Part shown: positions 33,185-43,168 of the stretch, in pieces | How positions within the stretch are numbered: the stretch's first letter is position 1 | How the letters are laid out: each line of letters starts with the position of its first letter | Origin: Trebonia sp963836195 | GTDB taxonomy: Bacteria; Actinomycetota; Actinomycetes; Streptosporangiales; Streptosporangiaceae | DNA: 64,000 nucleotides | Direction: 5' to 3' | NCBI GenBank assembly: GCA_963836195.1 | Contig: CAWIIX010000013.1 | Coordinates: forward strand, 1 to 64,000 | The notes under the pieces: generated by a model | Database searches by the model: none | Told to the model about the DNA's origin: nothing | Seen by the model: only the letters and a program-made list of their open reading frames with translations | Translations under genes and position numbers: made by a program

Positions 33185-34744
33185 CTAGCTCGGCCGCAGC
33201 TCCTTCTTGAGGATCTTGCCGGTCGCGTTCTTGGGCAGGCTGTCCCTGAACTCGATCGTCCTCGGGTACTTGTAGGCGGCGGCCCGCTCCTTCACGAACG
33301 CGATCAGCTCGGCCTCGGTGACCGAGTGCCCGGGCTTGACCGCGACGACGGCGCGGACCTCCTCGCCCATCATCGGATCGGGCACGCCGATCACCGCGGC
33401 CTCGGCGACGGCCGGGTGCCCGTAGAGGACCTCCTCGATCTCGCGCGGGTACACGTTGTAGCCGCCCCTGATGATCAGGTCCTTGATCCGGTCGACGATG
33501 AACAGGAAGCCGTCCTCGTCGATGTAGCCGAGGTCCCCGGTGTGGAACCAGCCGCCCGCGAACGCCTTCGCCGTCGCCTCCGGGTTGTCGTGGTAGCCGG
33601 TCATGATGTTCATGCCGCGGAGCACGACCTCGCCCACGTGATCGGCGCCGCGCGGCAGCGGGCGGGACTCCTCGTCCCAGATCTGCAGGCTGGTCCCCCA
33701 GATCGGCTTGCCCACGCTGTAGACCTTGCGCTCGCTGACGCTGATGTTGAAGGTCGCGGTCGACGCGGACTCGGACAGCCCGTAGCCTTCCAGGATCGCG
33801 ACGCCGAACCGGCTCTCGAAGGAGTCGATGACCTCGGCCGGGATCGGCGCGCCGCCGGAGACCGCGACGCGCAGCGACGACAGGTCGTAATCGGGCGCGT
33901 CGGCCGCGTCGATCGCCTGCAGCAGCGCGATGTACATGGTCGGAACGCCCATGAACACGCTCACCCGGTCCCGCTCCATGACCTGCAGGACCGCCCGGGG
34001 ATCGAACCGGGGGACGAGGGTCATGGTCCCGCCGAGCAGGACGCAGGTGTTCATGACCGACGACAGCGCGTACACGTGGAACAGCGGCAGCGTGACCACC
34101 ACGACGTCGTCGGCGCTGAACTCGAACAGCCGGCCGGGGATGTCGGCGTTCATGTACAGGGTGATGTGCGACAGCACGGCGCCCTTCGGGGTTCCCGTGG
34201 TGCCCGAGGTGTAGATGATCACGGCCGGGTCGGCCGGGCCCCGCGCGGCGAGCTGCGGGCCGGGCGCGTCGCCTGCCAGCAGGGTCTCGAACGGGGCGCC
34301 GGTCGCACCGGTCGCGCTGGTTGCGCCGGCCGCTTCGGCGTCGCCGGCCTCGGTGCCGACGACGTACAGGTTGGTCACCGCCGCCGCCTCGGCCGCCTTG
34401 GCCGCCTCGTCGACGAAGCCGCCGTAGGTGATCAGCGTCCTGGCGCCGGAGTTCTCGAGCTGGAACGCGATTTCCGGCGCCTTCAGCAGCACGTTCATCG
34501 GGACGACGACGGCGCCGGCCTTGAGGATGCCGAAGTAGGCGATGACGAACTGCGGGATGTTCGGCAGCTGCAGCCCGACCCGGTCGCCGGCCGCCAGGCC
34601 GGCCACGGTGAGGCTGGCCGCGACCCGGTCGGACAGCTCGTCAAGCTGTGCGTAGCTGAGCCTGACGTCGCCCAGGATCACCGCCGTCTTGTCCGGCGCC
34701 CGCCGGGCCGACTCCCGCAGCATCACCGCGAGGTTGAAGTCCAT
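33185..34744 (-). CDS. Long-chain acyl-CoA ligase (AMP-forming)
   Basis: An ANL-superfamily ligase of 519 residues that activates a carboxylic acid to its acyl-AMP and then its CoA ester. The P-loop is IIYTSGTTGTPKGAVLSH near residue 180, followed by GYGLSESASTATFN near 310, HTGDLGYIDEDGFLFIVDRIKDLIIRGGYNVYP (A8 hinge) near 400 and the catalytic C-terminal Lys in PKNATGKILKKELR. The length and the N-terminus MDFNLAVMLRESARRAPDKTAV are typical of short FadD-type ligases. With the acyl-CoA dehydrogenase, APH-like kinase and MFS permease nearby it makes a plausible uptake-and-activation route. Confidence 0.92.
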   Translation of the reverse strand: MDFNLAVMLRESARRAPDKTAVILGDVRLSYAQLDELSDRVAASLTVAGLAAGDRVGLQLPNIPQFVIAYFGILKAGAVVVPMNVLLKAPEIAFQLENSGARTLITYGGFVDEAAKAAEAAAVTNLYVVGTEAGDAEAAGATSATGATGAPFETLLAGDAPGPQLAARGPADPAVIIYTSGTTGTPKGAVLSHITLYMNADIPGRLFEFSADDVVVVTLPLFHVYALSSVMNTCVLLGGTMTLVPRFDPRAVLQVMERDRVSVFMGVPTMYIALLQAIDAADAPDYDLSSLRVAVSGGAPIPAEVIDSFESRFGVAILEGYGLSESASTATFNISVSERKVYSVGKPIWGTSLQIWDEESRPLPRGADHVGEVVLRGMNIMTGYHDNPEATAKAFAGGWFHTGDLGYIDEDGFLFIVDRIKDLIIRGGYNVYPREIEEVLYGHPAVAEAAVIGVPDPMMGEEVRAVVAVKPGHSVTEAELIAFVKERAAAYKYPRTIEFRDSLPKNATGKILKKELRPS

Positions 34745-35067
34745 TCACCGCTCCTCAAGCCATCCGGGCGGCCGACGCTGGCCGGACCTGGTAGTTCGTC
34801 CTCAGAATGTCATCGGCTGCCATTGGGTGCAAGATCGCCTGGCGCGCCCGGCCGGTCTCGGCTTCACCGTCGGCATGATGCTCGGGCTGGCGTTCTTCGC
34901 CGCCGTCAACGGCCTCGCCTACGTCATCTCTAGCCGAAGACCACGCCTGACCGGGCCGCGCCAGAGTCGCAACGGTCCGTTCGAGAAAATCTGCTTGGCT
35001 TTTCTGGCTTTTCAGCGTGGCAGTCGCCGGCCGGATCTCGTGCCGGGGGCGCTGTCCCCCGGGACCG
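34745..35067. other. Intergenic interval with dispersed element and possible remnant
   Basis: The plus strand around 34845-34945 reads GLGFTVGMMLGLAFFAAVNGLAYVISSRRPR, one hydrophobic helix ending in basic residues, which could be the tail of a lost membrane-protein gene; no start or ribosome site is present. The dispersed element follows at 34972. Confidence 0.35.
34972..35016. repeat. Dispersed intergenic element, copy D
   Basis: ACGGTCCGTTCGA (34972-34984) followed by an AT-rich stretch with two GGCTTTTC words. No inverted partner arm is seen. Same core as copies A, B, C and E. Confidence 0.55.
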
Positions 35068-35529
35068 CTAAGGGACGATGACGACGGGGACCGGGGCGTG
35101 GCGGGCGAGGCTGACGGCGGCCGAGCCGAGCACGCGGTGCAGGGCTTGGGACGAGCTTCCGACGACGATCGACACGACGTCGCCCGGGTGGGACTTGTGG
35201 ACGTCTTTGGCGGCGGCGAGCAGCTGGTCGGCGATCAGGCCCTGGCGCCGCTCGAACTGCCAGCGCTCCTCCCGGCCGCTCAGTTGCTCGGCGGCCGCTG
35301 TGCGCAGGTCCCGCTCGATGTCGTCGAAGGTGACCTGCTCTTCGGCTACGGCATCGGCCGACATCATGTCGATGCCGGGCATGTGAGCCACGTACACCAC
35401 ATCGATGCGGCCGGCGCGGCCGCGCAGCAGGGAGACCGCGGCGTCGAGCGCGCGGGAGGCGGGACCGGAGCCGTCATAGCCGACGACGAGGTACAGGTTT
35501 GGTGAAGGGGGCGTGGTGTCAGTGTTCAC
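35068..35529 (-). CDS. Universal stress protein (UspA family)
   Basis: A 153-residue Usp-fold protein with the ATP-binding signature near the C-terminus: VVGSSSQALHRVLGSAAVSLARHAPVPVVIVP, matching G-2x-G-9x-G(S/T). The N-terminus (LYLVVGYDGSGPASRALDAAV) carries the first nucleotide-contact Asp. The open frame extends 17 codons upstream, but GTG 35529 has TAGTGT as -10 box 8 nt before it. It is divergent from the glycoside hydrolase gene. Role: general stress or dormancy response, inferred from family. Confidence 0.87.
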   Translation of the reverse strand: MNTDTTPPSPNLYLVVGYDGSGPASRALDAAVSLLRGRAGRIDVVYVAHMPGIDMMSADAVAEEQVTFDDIERDLRTAAAEQLSGREERWQFERRQGLIADQLLAAAKDVHKSHPGDVVSIVVGSSSQALHRVLGSAAVSLARHAPVPVVIVP

Positions 35530-35537
35530 AGCGATCA

Positions 35538-35543
35538 ACACTA
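35538..35543 (-). promoter_or_regulatory. -10 box of a leaderless promoter for the usp gene
   Basis: TAGTGT on the minus strand, 8 nt before the GTG at 35529. Confidence 0.45.
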
Positions 35544-35614
35544 GTCCCGCCGCCGGTGCCTGCACGGAGCGGTGGCACACTCAGGGGTGTATCCAACGGG
35601 GGAAGGATATTGCC

Positions 35615-38378
35615 GTGTCTAACGAGGTTATTTCTGGCGAGCCCGGATCAACCGGATCCGGCTCGCCCGGGGCCGAGGACCTGCGGCTTCGGGAGACCCG
35701 GGCGGGGACGCCGTGGCGCGCCTGGGGACCGTACCTGAGCGAGCGCCAGTGGGGGACGGTCCGCGAGGACTACAGCGACGGCGGGGACGCCTGGTCCTAT
35801 TTCAGCCACGAGCAGTCGCGCTCGCGGGCCTACCGGTGGGGCGAGGACGGGATCGCCGGGATCAGCGACGACAAGCAGCGGCTGTGCCTGGCGCTGGCGC
35901 TGTGGAACGAGCGGGACCCGATCCTCAAGGAGCGGCTGTTCGGTCTGACCAACGCCGAGGGCAACCACGGCGAGGACGTCAAGGAGTACTACTTCTACGT
36001 CGACAACGTCCCGACCCACAGCTACCAGCGCTATCTGTACAAGTACCCGCAGGCCGAGTTTCCGTACAACGACCTGGTCGCGGTCAACCGGGAGCGCTCG
36101 CGCCAGGAGTTCGAGTACGAGCTGATCGACACCGGCATCTTCGACGCCGGGAACTACTTCGACGTCGAGGTCGAGCACGCGAAGGCGTCCCCGGAGGACA
36201 TCTTCTGCCGCGTCACCGTGCACAACCGCTCGGCCGAGGACGCCGTGCTCCACGTGCTGCCGACGCTGTGGTTCCGCAACACGTGGTCCTGGGGCGACCC
36301 GGAGCCGAGGCCGCGGATCGCCCGCGTCGACGCGCCGTACCCGGTCGTCCGGGCCGAAGATCACCAGCTCGGCGACTTCTACCTGTACGCGGGCCCGGAG
36401 GCGGACCTGCTGTTCTGCGACAACGAGACGAATACGGCTCGCGCGTTCGGCGCCGAGCCGACCGCGCGTTTCCCCAAGGACGGCATCGGCGACCACGTCA
36501 TCCACGGCGCCGACACCGTCAATCCCGACGGGGAGGGTACCAAGGCGGCCGCGCGCGTCCGGCTGCTCGTGCCCGGCGGCGGCCGGTCTTCGGTGCTGGT
36601 GCGGCTCACCCGGCAGCCTCCCGACCAGCTCCCGGCCCCGCTGGCCGGGGCGGACGAGCTGATCGGGCAGCGGCGGGCCGAGGCGGACGAGTTCTACCAG
36701 TCCATCACTCCCCCGCAGGTCACCGATGACGCCAAGTCGGTCATGCGGCAGGCGCTGGCGGGGATGCTGTGGTCCAAGCAGACCTACTACTTCGACGTCG
36801 ACCAGTGGCTGCGCGAGCGCCAGCTGCACCCGCTGCGCGCGCCGGTCCGGCGCGGGACCCGCAACGAGTCCTGGTTCCACATGTACAACCAGGACGTGGT
36901 GTCCATGCCCGACAAGTGGGAGTACCCCTGGTACGCCGCCTGGGACCTGGCGTTCCACTGCATCCCGCTGGCGATGGTCGACCCGGACTTCGCCAAGGGC
37001 CAGATCGACCTCATGCTCTCCCAGAACTACCTGCACCCGACCGGCCAGATGCCCGCCTACGAGTGGAACTTCGGCGACGTGAACCCGCCGGTGCACGCGT
37101 TCGCGGCGCTCTTCCTGCAGAACCTGGAGGCCGACCTCGGCGAGGTCGACCTCCCGTTCATGGAGAAGAGCTTCTCCCGGCTGCTGCTGAACTTCACCTG
37201 GTGGGTGAACCGCAAGGACCCGACCGGGCACAACGTGTTCGAGGGTGGGTTCCTCGGCCTGGACAACATCGGGGTGTTCGACCGCAGCGCCGCGCTGCCG
37301 ACCGGCGGCACGCCTGGAACAGGCCGACGGCACCGCCTGGATGGCGATGTTCAGCCAGAACATGCTCGAGATGGCGCTGGCCCTGCTCGAGCGCGACGAC
37401 AACTACGAGCAGTACGTGCTCAAGTTCGTCGAGCGGTTCTTCTGGATCGCGGCGGCCACCGACCCGCTGGGCGACAGGCCCGACGCGATGTGGGACGAGG
37501 AGGACGGCTTCTTCTACGACGTGCTGCGCCTCCCCGACGGCAGCGGCACCCGGCTGAAGGTGCGCTCGCTGGTCGGCCTGCTGCCGATCTGCGCCGCCAC
37601 CGTCATCGAGGCGGACCACATCGAGCAGCATCCGCAGATCGCCGCCCAGGTGGGCTCGTTCCTCGAGCGCAATAAGGACCTGCTGTCCAACATCGCCGAT
37701 CCAATGGTGCCGGGGGTGAACGGCCGTCGCCTGCTGTCCCTGGTCAACGAGGAGAAGCTGCGGCGCATCCTGGCCCGCATGCTCGACGAGGAGCGCTTCC
37801 TCGGCCCGCACGGGATCAGGTCGATCTCGCGCCGGCACCTGGACGAGCCCTACGTATTCAACGTGCACGGGGCCGATCACGTGGTGCAGTACGAGCCGGC
37901 CGAGTCGACCAGCGGAATGTTCGGCGGCAACTCCAACTGGCGCGGGCCGGTCTGGTTCCCGATCAACCTGCTGCTGATCCGGGCGCTGATCGTGCACTAC
38001 CGGTACTACGGCGACAGCCTGAAGGTCGAGTGCCCGACCGGCTCGGGGACGATGATGACGCTGTTCGAGGTGGCTCAGGAGCTGTCCCGCCGTCTCGCCG
38101 CCACCTTCCTGCGCGACGACCAGGGTCGGCGCCCGGTCTACGGCGGGATTCGGCTGTTCCAGGAGGACCCGCACTGGCGGGACCTCATCCTGTTCCACGA
38201 GTACTTCCACGGCGACAACGGGGCCGGGCTCGGCGCCTCGCACCAGACCGGGTGGACCGGCCTGGTCGCCAGGCTGATCCAGAGCCTCGGCCAGTTCGAC
38301 CCCGAGACCGTGCTCAATGACCGGCACTGGCCGCTGGCCCGCCCCTATCGCCGCCCGGGGGTCCCGCCGACGCCGTGA
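35615..38378 (+). pseudogene. MGH1-like/GH63-type glycoside hydrolase, one frameshift
   Basis: A ~920-residue (alpha/alpha)6 glycosidase related to mannosylglycerate hydrolase and GH63. GTG 35615 has GGAAGG 8 nt upstream. The frame holds WRAWGPYLSERQWGTVREDYSDGGDAWSYF, RAYRWGEDGIAG, and the active-site region WYAAWDLAFHCIPLAMVDPDFAKGQIDLML and GQMPAYEWNFGDVNPP, then shifts after GVFDRSAALPTGG (about 37308). The rest (RLEQADGTAWMAMFSQNMLEMAL, GMFGGNSNWRGPVWFPINLLLIRAL, HEYFHGDNGAGLGASHQTGWTGL) is in the frame that ends at 38378. One extra base explains it. Similar proteins are common in actinobacteria and may act on glucosyl- or mannosyl-glycerate compounds. Error or real frameshift is open. 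Confidence 0.85.
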
Positions 38379-38380
38379 GG

Positions 38381-39589
38381 TTACGACGTCGGCGCCTCAT
38401 CGAGGCGGTCGGGCTGTACCTGGGCCTTAACGCGGCTCTTGTACAGCCTGACCGCGATGAGCGGATAGATCAGCACCGACAGCACGCCCGCGCCGACCAG
38501 GGCGGCGGCGGTGGCCGGGACCATGACGCCGTCTTGCTCGCCGATCTCGGCCAGGGCGATCAGCAGCGGCAGCGAGGTCGCGGTGATGAACGTCATCTCT
38601 ACCCGCTCCCGCAGTTTGAGATCATGCCGGTAGATCAGGAGCGACGGCAGACCGCGGACGACCAGCAGTAGCACGAGCAGAGCAAGCACCCGCAGCGGGT
38701 CGGCGCTGATCGCCTTCAGGTCGATGGTCATCCCAGACGCGATGAAGAAGATCGGGATGAAGATCCCGTAGCCGACGGTGTCGAACTTGCGCTCAAGGTG
38801 CTCGGTGTTCAGGTTGAGCCTGCGGGTCCAGATGCGCAGTACGATCCCGGCCAGCATGGCGCCGAGCACGACGTCCAGGCCGAATCGGGACGCGAAGGCC
38901 AGCAGCGCGAACAGCAGCACCACCGCCCAGCGCAACGTGATCTGCGCAGTCGCGTCCTGGCCCTCGTCAATGACCCGCTTGACCGTGGTGCTCCTGGCCA
39001 GCCACGGCACCAGGGACAAGATGATGGCGATCACCCCGACCGCGAGCACGGACGCCAGCGCGATGAAGTGACCCCGCTTGGTGAGGAACACGGCGATGAT
39101 CAGGATCGGGAAGAGCTCGCCGACGGCGCCCGCGGCGAACACATGCCGGCCGAAGTTGCCGCCCAGCATGCCGTTGTCCCGCAGGATGGGCAGCAGCGTG
39201 CCCAGGGCCGTGGTGGTCAGCGCCAGGCCGACCGGCACGTAGTCCTTGATGTAGCCGGCGGCGGTGAGCCCCGCCGTCACCGCCACCGCGATCACGGCCG
39301 ACATTACCCAGCCGGTGATCGCCAGCCGGCCGGGCCGCTGCCGCAGCAGCAGCGGGTCCAGCTCATAGCCGGCCAGCAGGAACAAGAACCCAAGCCCCAC
39401 ATCGGACAGCAGCTGGATGTTGCCGGTCTCGGCCAGCCCGAGGACATGCGGGCCAATCACCACGCCGCCGATGAGGAAGACGACGACCTGCGGAATGCGC
39501 GGGCCGGGCAGGATGGCGACCAGGAGCGGCGTGAGGGCAGCCACGAGCGCCACCGCCAGCAGGTCGTTCAGCCCCTGAAGAACGTTCAC
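38381..39589 (-). CDS. Cation:proton antiporter, CPA2 (Kef/NapA) family
   Basis: A membrane antiporter of 402 residues with about 12 hydrophobic segments. IGGVVIGPHVLGL and FLFLLAGYELDPLLLRQ (first 80 residues) are typical of CPA2 proteins, as is LDVVLGAMLAGIVLR in the second half. There is no C-terminal TrkA-N domain, so regulation by NAD(H) as in KefB/C is not expected. It lies convergent with the glycoside hydrolase (2 bp apart) and divergent from a KUP potassium transporter 230 bp away, suggesting a shared ion-homeostasis role. Confidence 0.88.
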   Translation of the reverse strand: MNVLQGLNDLLAVALVAALTPLLVAILPGPRIPQVVVFLIGGVVIGPHVLGLAETGNIQLLSDVGLGFLFLLAGYELDPLLLRQRPGRLAITGWVMSAVIAVAVTAGLTAAGYIKDYVPVGLALTTTALGTLLPILRDNGMLGGNFGRHVFAAGAVGELFPILIIAVFLTKRGHFIALASVLAVGVIAIILSLVPWLARSTTVKRVIDEGQDATAQITLRWAVVLLFALLAFASRFGLDVVLGAMLAGIVLRIWTRRLNLNTEHLERKFDTVGYGIFIPIFFIASGMTIDLKAISADPLRVLALLVLLLVVRGLPSLLIYRHDLKLRERVEMTFITATSLPLLIALAEIGEQDGVMVPATAAALVGAGVLSVLIYPLIAVRLYKSRVKAQVQPDRLDEAPTS

Positions 39590-39818
39590 GATGGCCTATC
39601 GGCCGCACGCCACCACGCCATCGGCACCCCCGAGCGATGATCACGGTGGGTGTACCCAATGAAGCGATCCTTCCCACCTGCGGGCGGGCCGGCCCGCGGC
39701 CTTGACGACCGGGCGGGAAATTTGGGGCGTTTGTCCCCTTCGCCGGGCCCTCCGCCGGCAGCGCTGTAGCCTCGCGTTAAGGTTGGCGCGGCCGGGTATG
39801 ACTCGCGCGGGGAGGGCG

Positions 39819-41717
39819 ATGAAGCGCAGCACTGCGCGGGGAGCCCTGGAGCTTGGCGCTCTGGGGGTCGTGTTCGGTGACATCGGCACCAGCCCGCTAT
39901 ACACCGTGCAGACGGTCTTCAGCCCGTCTGATCCGCACCACGTCCACGTGTCGTCGCAGAACGTCTACGGCGTGATCTCGCTGATCTTCTGGGCCGTGAT
40001 CATGATCGTGACCGTCACCTACGTGCTGCTGGTGATGCGGGCCGACAACGACGGCGAGGGCGGGATCATGGCGCTGATCACGCTGATCCGCCGCCGGGGC
40101 GCGCCCGGCGGGCGCCGGACCGCGATCTTCCTGGCGCTGCTCGGGGTGTTCGGCGCGTCGCTGTTCTTCGGCGACAGCATGATCACGCCCGCGATCTCGG
40201 TCCTTTCCGCGATCTCGGGCGTCGAGGTGGTGACGCCGTCGGTCGCCGACCTGGTGGTGCCGCTTACGGCGGTGGTGATCATCGGCCTGTTCGCGCTGCA
40301 GCGGTTCGGCAGCCGCGTGGTCGGGCGGCTGTTCGGGCCGGTGATGGCCGTCTGGTTCACGGTGATCGGCGCCTGGGGCATCCGCGGCGTTGTCAGTAAC
40401 CCAGCGATCTTGAAGGCGCTGCTCCCTTCCTACGCGCTTGAATTCCTGTTCGGCCACTTCGGCACCGCGTTCTTCTCGCTGGCGGCGGTGGTGCTTGCGG
40501 TCACCGGCGCGGAGGCCCTGTACGCGGACATGGGGCACTTCGGCCGCGGGCCGATCACCAGGTCGTGGCTGTTCCTGGTGTTCCCCGCCTGCATCCTCAA
40601 CTACCTCGGGCAGGGCGCACTCGTCCTGCGCGATCCGAGCGCGATCAGCAACCCGTTCTACCTGCTGGCGCCGCACTGGGCGCTGATCCCGATGGTGATC
40701 CTGGCCGCCGCCGCGACCGTCATCGCCTCGCAGGCGGTCATCTCCGGCGCGTTCTCGCTCACCCAGCAGGCCGCGCAGCTCGGCTATCTGCCGCGGCTGC
40801 GGATCGAGCACACCTCGGAGACGCGGATCGGCCAGATCTACGTCCCGTGGATCAACTGGGCGCTGCTCGTCGCCGTGCTCGCGCTCGTCTTCACGTTCCG
40901 CAGCTCGACCGCGCTCGCCTACGCCTACGGCGTCGCCGTCACCGGCACGATCACGTGCACCACGCTGCTGTTCTTCTACATCGTCCGCGAGCAGTGGAAG
41001 AAGCCGCTGTGGCTCGTCCTCCCGGGCGCTGCCGTCCTGCTCACGATTGACCTGCTGTTCCTCGCCGCCAACCTCACCAAGCTGCCGCACGGGGCGTGGC
41101 TTCCGCTGGTCGTCGGCATCGCGGTGTTCACGGTCCTGACCACCTGGCAGAAGGGCCGGGCGCTGGTCTCCAAGCAGCGCGCGCTCGACGAGGGATCGCT
41201 GCACGACTGCATCGAGAGCCTGCACGACTGCCAGCCGCCGCTGTACCGGGCGCCGGGCACCGGGATCTTCCTGAACCGGGGCAAGACCACCGCCCCGCTG
41301 GCGCTGCGCGCGAACGTCGACCACAACCACGTCCTGCACGAGCACGTTGTCATCCTGGAGATCAAGACGCTTCCGATCCCGCACGTGGCCGAGGCCGACC
41401 GGCTCGAGATCGACGACCTCGGCTACAAGGACGACCGCATCTTCCACGTCGCCGCCCGCTTCGGCTACATGGACAACCCGAGCGTCCCGCCGCTGCTGCC
41501 GCTCATCCGCCGGACCCCGACCGAAGCCCCGCTGTGCGACGACGACATCTCCTACTTCCTGTCCACCATCGAGATCCGCCGAGGGAAGGCCCCGGGCATG
41601 AGCCAGTGGCGCAAGTACATCTTCGTCGCCACCGCCCGACTGACCGCCGACGCGGCCGAGTACTTCCAGCTCCCCCGCGACCGCACCGTCATCATGGGCT
41701 CGCGCATCGAGCTGTGA
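39819..41717 (+). CDS. kup: KUP/HAK/KT family potassium transporter
   Basis: A proton-coupled K+ uptake protein of 632 residues. LGVVFGDIGTSPLYTVQTVF in the first helix is the family hallmark. About 12 hydrophobic segments follow (SLFFGDSMITPAISVLSAISGVEVV; GAEALYADMGHFGRGPI; QAVISGAFSLTQQAAQLGYLPR), and a ~170-residue cytoplasmic tail begins near residue 465. ATG 39819 is preceded by GGGGAGGG; an in-frame ATG at 39798 is an alternative with no ribosome site. A possible -10 box, TAGCCT, lies at 39766-39771. The role is potassium accumulation, inferred from family. Confidence 0.93.
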   Translation: MKRSTARGALELGALGVVFGDIGTSPLYTVQTVFSPSDPHHVHVSSQNVYGVISLIFWAVIMIVTVTYVLLVMRADNDGEGGIMALITLIRRRGAPGGRRTAIFLALLGVFGASLFFGDSMITPAISVLSAISGVEVVTPSVADLVVPLTAVVIIGLFALQRFGSRVVGRLFGPVMAVWFTVIGAWGIRGVVSNPAILKALLPSYALEFLFGHFGTAFFSLAAVVLAVTGAEALYADMGHFGRGPITRSWLFLVFPACILNYLGQGALVLRDPSAISNPFYLLAPHWALIPMVILAAAATVIASQAVISGAFSLTQQAAQLGYLPRLRIEHTSETRIGQIYVPWINWALLVAVLALVFTFRSSTALAYAYGVAVTGTITCTTLLFFYIVREQWKKPLWLVLPGAAVLLTIDLLFLAANLTKLPHGAWLPLVVGIAVFTVLTTWQKGRALVSKQRALDEGSLHDCIESLHDCQPPLYRAPGTGIFLNRGKTTAPLALRANVDHNHVLHEHVVILEIKTLPIPHVAEADRLEIDDLGYKDDRIFHVAARFGYMDNPSVPPLLPLIRRTPTEAPLCDDDISYFLSTIEIRRGKAPGMSQWRKYIFVATARLTADAAEYFQLPRDRTVIMGSRIEL

Positions 41718-41773
41718 GCGGGCCGGCCCTGGCCGGCCTGTACACGCTCACAGGCAGGGACGATGCTTAGGTC

Positions 41774-42550
41774 ATGGAGTTTGAACACGTCCTGGTCGAC
41801 CTTTCCGGCGATTTCACCACGATCACGATGAACCGGCCGCAGCGCCGCAACGCCCTGTCCCTTGAGCACATGCGCGAGCTGATCGCGGCCTTCCGCGCGG
41901 TCGGGGAGAGCGACGCCCTCGGCATCGTCCTGGCGGGCAACGGCCCGGTGTTCAGCGCCGGCCACGACTTCGCCGACGTCGCCGACGCTGACCTGCCAAC
42001 AGTCCGCAAGCTACTGCAGACCTGCACCGAGCTGATGACGCTGATGCAGCAGGTGCCGCAGCCGGTCGTGGCGCGGGTGCACGGGCTGGCCACCGCGGCC
42101 GGCTGCCAGCTGGTCGCGAGCGCCGACCTGGCGGTCGCGAGCGAGGAGGCCGGCTTCGCGGCGCCCGGCGGCAAGGGCGGCTGGTTCTGCCACACCCCGA
42201 TGGTGGCGGTCGCCAGGAACGTGGGTCGCAAGCGCGCGGCCGAGCTGGCCCTGTCCGGTGACGTCATCGACGCGGGCACCGCGCTGGAGTGGGGCCTGGT
42301 CAACCGGGTGGTACCCGCCCCGCAGCTCGACGAGGCGGTCCGCGATCTGCTCGAGCGGGTGACCCGAGGTTCGGCCGAGAGCAAGGGAATCGGCAAGCAG
42401 GCGCTGTACGCCCAGATCGATCTCGATCAGGCCAAGGCCTACGCCTACGCGATCGAGGTCATGGCCGCGACCAGCCAGCTCCCGGACGCGCGGGAGGGAA
42501 TCCGCGCCTTCCTTGACAAGCGCAAGCCACGCTGGCGCCGCGGCCGGTAA
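41774..42550 (+). CDS. Enoyl-CoA hydratase/isomerase family protein (ECHDC3-like)
   Basis: A crotonase-fold enzyme of 258 residues. The oxyanion-hole segments are GNGPVFSAGHDFADV (about 53-67) and HGLATAAGCQLVASADLAVASEEAGFAAP (about 99-127). The usual catalytic Glu positions are not both obvious, and the AAGCQLVAS type with GGKGGWFCHTPMVA resembles the ECHDC3 subgroup, whose reaction is not settled. It lies 57 bp after kup with its own likely promoter (GATGCT just upstream) and ends within decayed sequence. Confidence 0.85.
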   Translation: MEFEHVLVDLSGDFTTITMNRPQRRNALSLEHMRELIAAFRAVGESDALGIVLAGNGPVFSAGHDFADVADADLPTVRKLLQTCTELMTLMQQVPQPVVARVHGLATAAGCQLVASADLAVASEEAGFAAPGGKGGWFCHTPMVAVARNVGRKRAAELALSGDVIDAGTALEWGLVNRVVPAPQLDEAVRDLLERVTRGSAESKGIGKQALYAQIDLDQAKAYAYAIEVMAATSQLPDAREGIRAFLDKRKPRWRRGR

Positions 42551-42559
42551 GCACGGCCC

Positions 42560-42650
42560 GCGAGGTTGTCGGCGTTGATCGTCCACTCCAGGTCGGACCG
42601 GCTCGCCCCCAGGTGCAGCCGCAACTGCGGCAGCGCGGTGGCGACGACCT
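42560..42650 (-). pseudogene. Fragment of an MFS (DHA2) transporter
   Basis: About 30 codons on the minus strand read VVATALPQLRLHLGASRSDLEWTINADNLAG, matching the TM1-TM2 loop of DHA2 exporters. Nothing else of the gene remains; the sigma-factor remnant begins directly upstream in a different frame. Confidence 0.65.
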
Positions 42651-42689
42651 GAAGGGGTAGACCAGCCGCGGTCGCCGGACTCGCCGGGC

Positions 42690-43168
42690 ACGAGCTCCCG
42701 ATCGAGGCCGAACAGCCGGAACAGAGCCGGCTCGAGGAAGATGACGATGCGCGTGATCAGCGGGCCGGCCAGGGTGAGGACGATCATCGCGTGCGCGCGG
42801 TAGGCGCCGTCGGCGTCGCCGAGGTAGGCGGCGAAGGCGGGCTGCCCGTTGGCCGCGGCCGGCACCAGGCGGAGACGGCCGGCGGTCGGGCCGAGGTTCG
42901 ACGCGACGTAGCCGAGCACCGTGTCCCGGCCCGCGAACCAGGTCGCGAGCGGCGGCATCTCCAGCGCGACGTCCTCCCGCAGCAGCGCCGCCAGGGCGGT
43001 CACGTCGCCGTCTTCGAACGCGGCCGCGAACCGGTCGAGCAGCGCCTGCAGGTAGGTCTCCTGGACCACGTCCTCGGCCTCCTCGGCCGAGCCGAGCATC
43101 CGGTAGCAGTGCACGAGCAACTCGGCCCTGAACTCGTCCAGGACCGTGAATTCGTCATGAGCTGGCAC
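42690..43168 (-). pseudogene. ECF sigma factor (SigG/TIGR02960 type) with an internal deletion
   Basis: From ATG 43168 the frame reads the start of sigma region 2 (DEFRAELLVHCYRMLGSAEEAEDVVQETYLQAL) and then passes without a frame change straight into the C-terminal SnoaL-like domain of this sigma group (LLDRFAAAFEDGDVTALAALLREDVALEMPPLATWFAGRDTVLGYV, ANGQPAFAAY, PALFRLFGL). The promoter-recognition parts of region 2, the linker and all of region 4, roughly 150-200 residues, are gone. No stop follows the SnoaL-like end; the open frame runs on antisense to the enoyl-CoA hydratase. It cannot act as a normal sigma factor. Confidence 0.8.
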
